Positions 62,610 to 64,000 of a stretch of DNA of 64,000 nucleotides are shown piece after piece (within the stretch, counting starts at the first letter, position 1; each line of letters opens with the position of its first letter). A program made the position numbers and the translations under genes. This stretch comes from Phalacrocorax aristotelis (taxonomy: Eukaryota; Chordata; Aves; Suliformes; Phalacrocoracidae): positions 4,904,850-4,968,849 of the forward strand of contig NC_134284.1 in assembly GCF_949628215.1 (NCBI RefSeq), read 5' to 3'. The notes beneath the pieces are model-generated. The model was not told where the DNA came from, searched no databases, and worked only from the letters and a program-made list of their open reading frames with translations.

Positions 62610-62673
62610 GACAGTGTAGTATGGCACCGTGTAATATGATAGAGACAGTGTAATATAGCACAGTAATAGGATG
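62610..62673. repeat. Imperfect tandem duplication, about 33 bp units
   Basis: The first unit begins GACAGTGTAGTATGGCACC and the second, at 62644, begins GACAGTGTAATATAGCACA. They share most positions, with a small deletion in the second copy. Confidence 0.7.
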
Positions 62674-62939
62674 CATTTTTTATATCCTTGCTCTCTGGAC
62701 ACATTTTACAGATTAAAATACTAATTAACTTGCAGGGTATGTATGTAACAGAGTCAATTCATAATCTTGGTAACTTTATGTACTGGCCTTACCTGTGCCA
62801 TGTTCTAAAGCAGATTGCTTTCACTGCAGCACGAGGTGTGACACTCAGGTGGAAGTGAGGGATGGAGGAAGGTTACATTTGGAAGGAATCTTTGGGTTCC
62901 TCACAGTATGGTCCTCATTTTTAGTTTTATTTTTATATC

Positions 62940-62956
62940 ATTATTATTATTATTAT
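62940..62956. repeat. (ATT)n microsatellite
   Basis: At least five consecutive ATT units. Confidence 0.9.
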
Positions 62957-64000
62957 AGTTTTACTTTACTTATATAGTTAACTATACCTAAATCTTGTTA
63001 AGAATTAACATGAAAATTTAAGTGCCACTATACATTTTAAAATATGAAAAATTTCAGTTCTCATATATATTTAAGAATATAGTTGAAATTGGCTTTGGCA
63101 TGCAGTTAAAGCAGTTTGTCCTCAGTGATTCTAGTTTTTCTTAAAGTTTTAAGAGTAATGCTCACCTTTAGTAAGTTACGTAAACACACCCTGTTAGTTT
63201 GAGTAAGTGGGGGAAAAAATAGCTTCTTCAATGTTTCAGTCAAAATCAGAATATAAACTCAAATTTTTATCTTTATAGGATTAATATGCATTATTTACCT
63301 TATACATTGCAGTTTCTTCCCAGTTTGGTTCTAGTAAATTACTGATTTACTTATTGAATTAAACACCTGAAGGAACAGGTATTGTGAGAGAAACATGTAA
63401 TTATGAGATCAGATAACAAAAATACCGCTTCGAAAACAAAAACATTTTCATGGTGAAATTATGTTTCTAGCTCTTCTTTGGACCACACTGTTGGACAATA
63501 ATAAAAGGTGAAACTTTGTGTCAGGGCTGGTTAGCTTGTGGTCCTCGGCCTACATTTGAAGTGGGGCTTTTATGCATGGCTGCATCCTTTATCTTGTAGG
63601 TCCAGCTGCTGGAGTGCTTCTAGACAATGTGCATGCTCAGCCACGGGTAGAGTTGATACCACAGGGGCTGTGGAAGCCTACATTTTGAGGTGCTGTGGGC
63701 CCTAGTGGCTTACCCAGGCTATTTCTGTCCAACAACGGAGTAATGAGTCCTTCGGGAGCCATTTCCGCCTCCTGTCTGTCAACAAGTCCAAAAGGTCCTT
63801 CTCTAAAATTAGCTCTCTGAAGTACATATATTTAACTTGAGTGCTGTGAGAAGACCTTGACGCTTCCCTCATAAGTTCAAGATCGGTATACTCCTGCTGT
63901 CCATAGAATCCTCTGAAAAGCTGATCATTTAGGGATGCGTATGCTTTTGTATATGAGCTTTTAATTTAGAGAGAGAGAATTTTACTTCTCAGAATAATGG

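Larger units (their letters stand above)
9911..64000 (+). other. DPH6: DPH6 gene, 5' part (runs off the right edge)
   Basis: DPH6 catalyses the last step of diphthamine synthesis: ATP-dependent amidation of diphthine on elongation factor 2, using ammonium, in the cytosol. Five exons joined at GT-AG sites give one open frame of 505 coding bases (168 complete codons plus one base). Intron phases are 2, 1, 0, 2 and 1. The product begins MRVVALISGGKDSCYNMMQ, whose SGGKDS (residues 8-13) is the ATP-binding PP-loop of the adenine nucleotide alpha-hydrolase (ATP pyrophosphatase) fold. The family block GAILSDYQ..RVE.VC.RLNLQPLAYLW.RNQ follows at about residues 115-148. The vertebrate protein is about 267 residues, so roughly the last 100 are encoded past the window. 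Introns 1 to 4 are about 4.0, 2.3, 40.9 and 2.1 kb; intron 5 is open-ended. Promoter context (CpG island) fits a housekeeping gene. Identity is from recalled family sequence and is very secure. Confidence 0.97.
59799..64000 (+). other. DPH6: DPH6 intron 5, left part
   Basis: The donor gtatgt opens an intron that continues past the edge of the window; no exon matching the next family residues was found. It contains a homeodomain-site-rich stretch (61640-62300) that looks like a conserved non-coding element, an imperfect tandem duplication at 62610-62673, an ATT repeat at 62940-62956, and a segment bounded by inverted repeats at 63489-63734. Confidence 0.85.

Overview
The window is vertebrate nuclear DNA, almost certainly from a bird. 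It is AT-rich non-coding sequence with one dense CpG island, GT-AG introns, several 5'-truncated CR1 LINE copies ending in the avian ATTCTATGATT-type tail, and a solo ERV LTR of a type I associate with neoavian genomes. No prokaryotic gene organisation, CRISPR array, rRNA operon or tRNA gene was seen. The species cannot be fixed from sequence alone.

The only protein-coding gene I can support is the 5' part of DPH6 (also called ATPBD4), diphthine--ammonia ligase, on the plus strand. Five coding exons (9911-9933, 13951-14045, 16392-16585, 57491-57564, 59680-59798) join in frame. They give residues 1 to 168 plus the first base of codon 169, out of about 267 in the vertebrate family. The remaining C-terminal exons lie beyond the right edge. 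Intron 3 is very long (about 40.9 kb) and makes up most of the window.

Layout: 1-8.9 kb is intergenic or upstream sequence with no recognised gene. It contains a GC-raised patch at 8.29-8.73 kb that could be an exon of a divergent non-coding transcript. The CpG-island promoter spans 8.94-10.45 kb and contains exon 1. Introns 1 and 2 are ordinary. Intron 3 holds a sense CR1 at 17.7 kb, a solo LTR with a perfect 5-bp target duplication at 18.0-18.6 kb, antisense CR1 copies at 31.4 and 42.4 kb, a possible 5S-derived SINE fossil at 40.9 kb, and sense CR1 tails at 50.2 and 53.1 kb. Intron 5, from 59.8 kb to the end, holds a stretch that reads like a conserved non-coding element (61.6-62.3 kb) and a small inverted-repeat-bounded segment at 63.5-63.7 kb.

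I did not find convincing evidence of a new biological system. The most checkable leads are the LTR insertion, the candidate divergent transcript, the putative conserved element and the 5S-like fossil. Family comparisons to DPH6, CR1, 5S and the LTR are from memory, with no database search.
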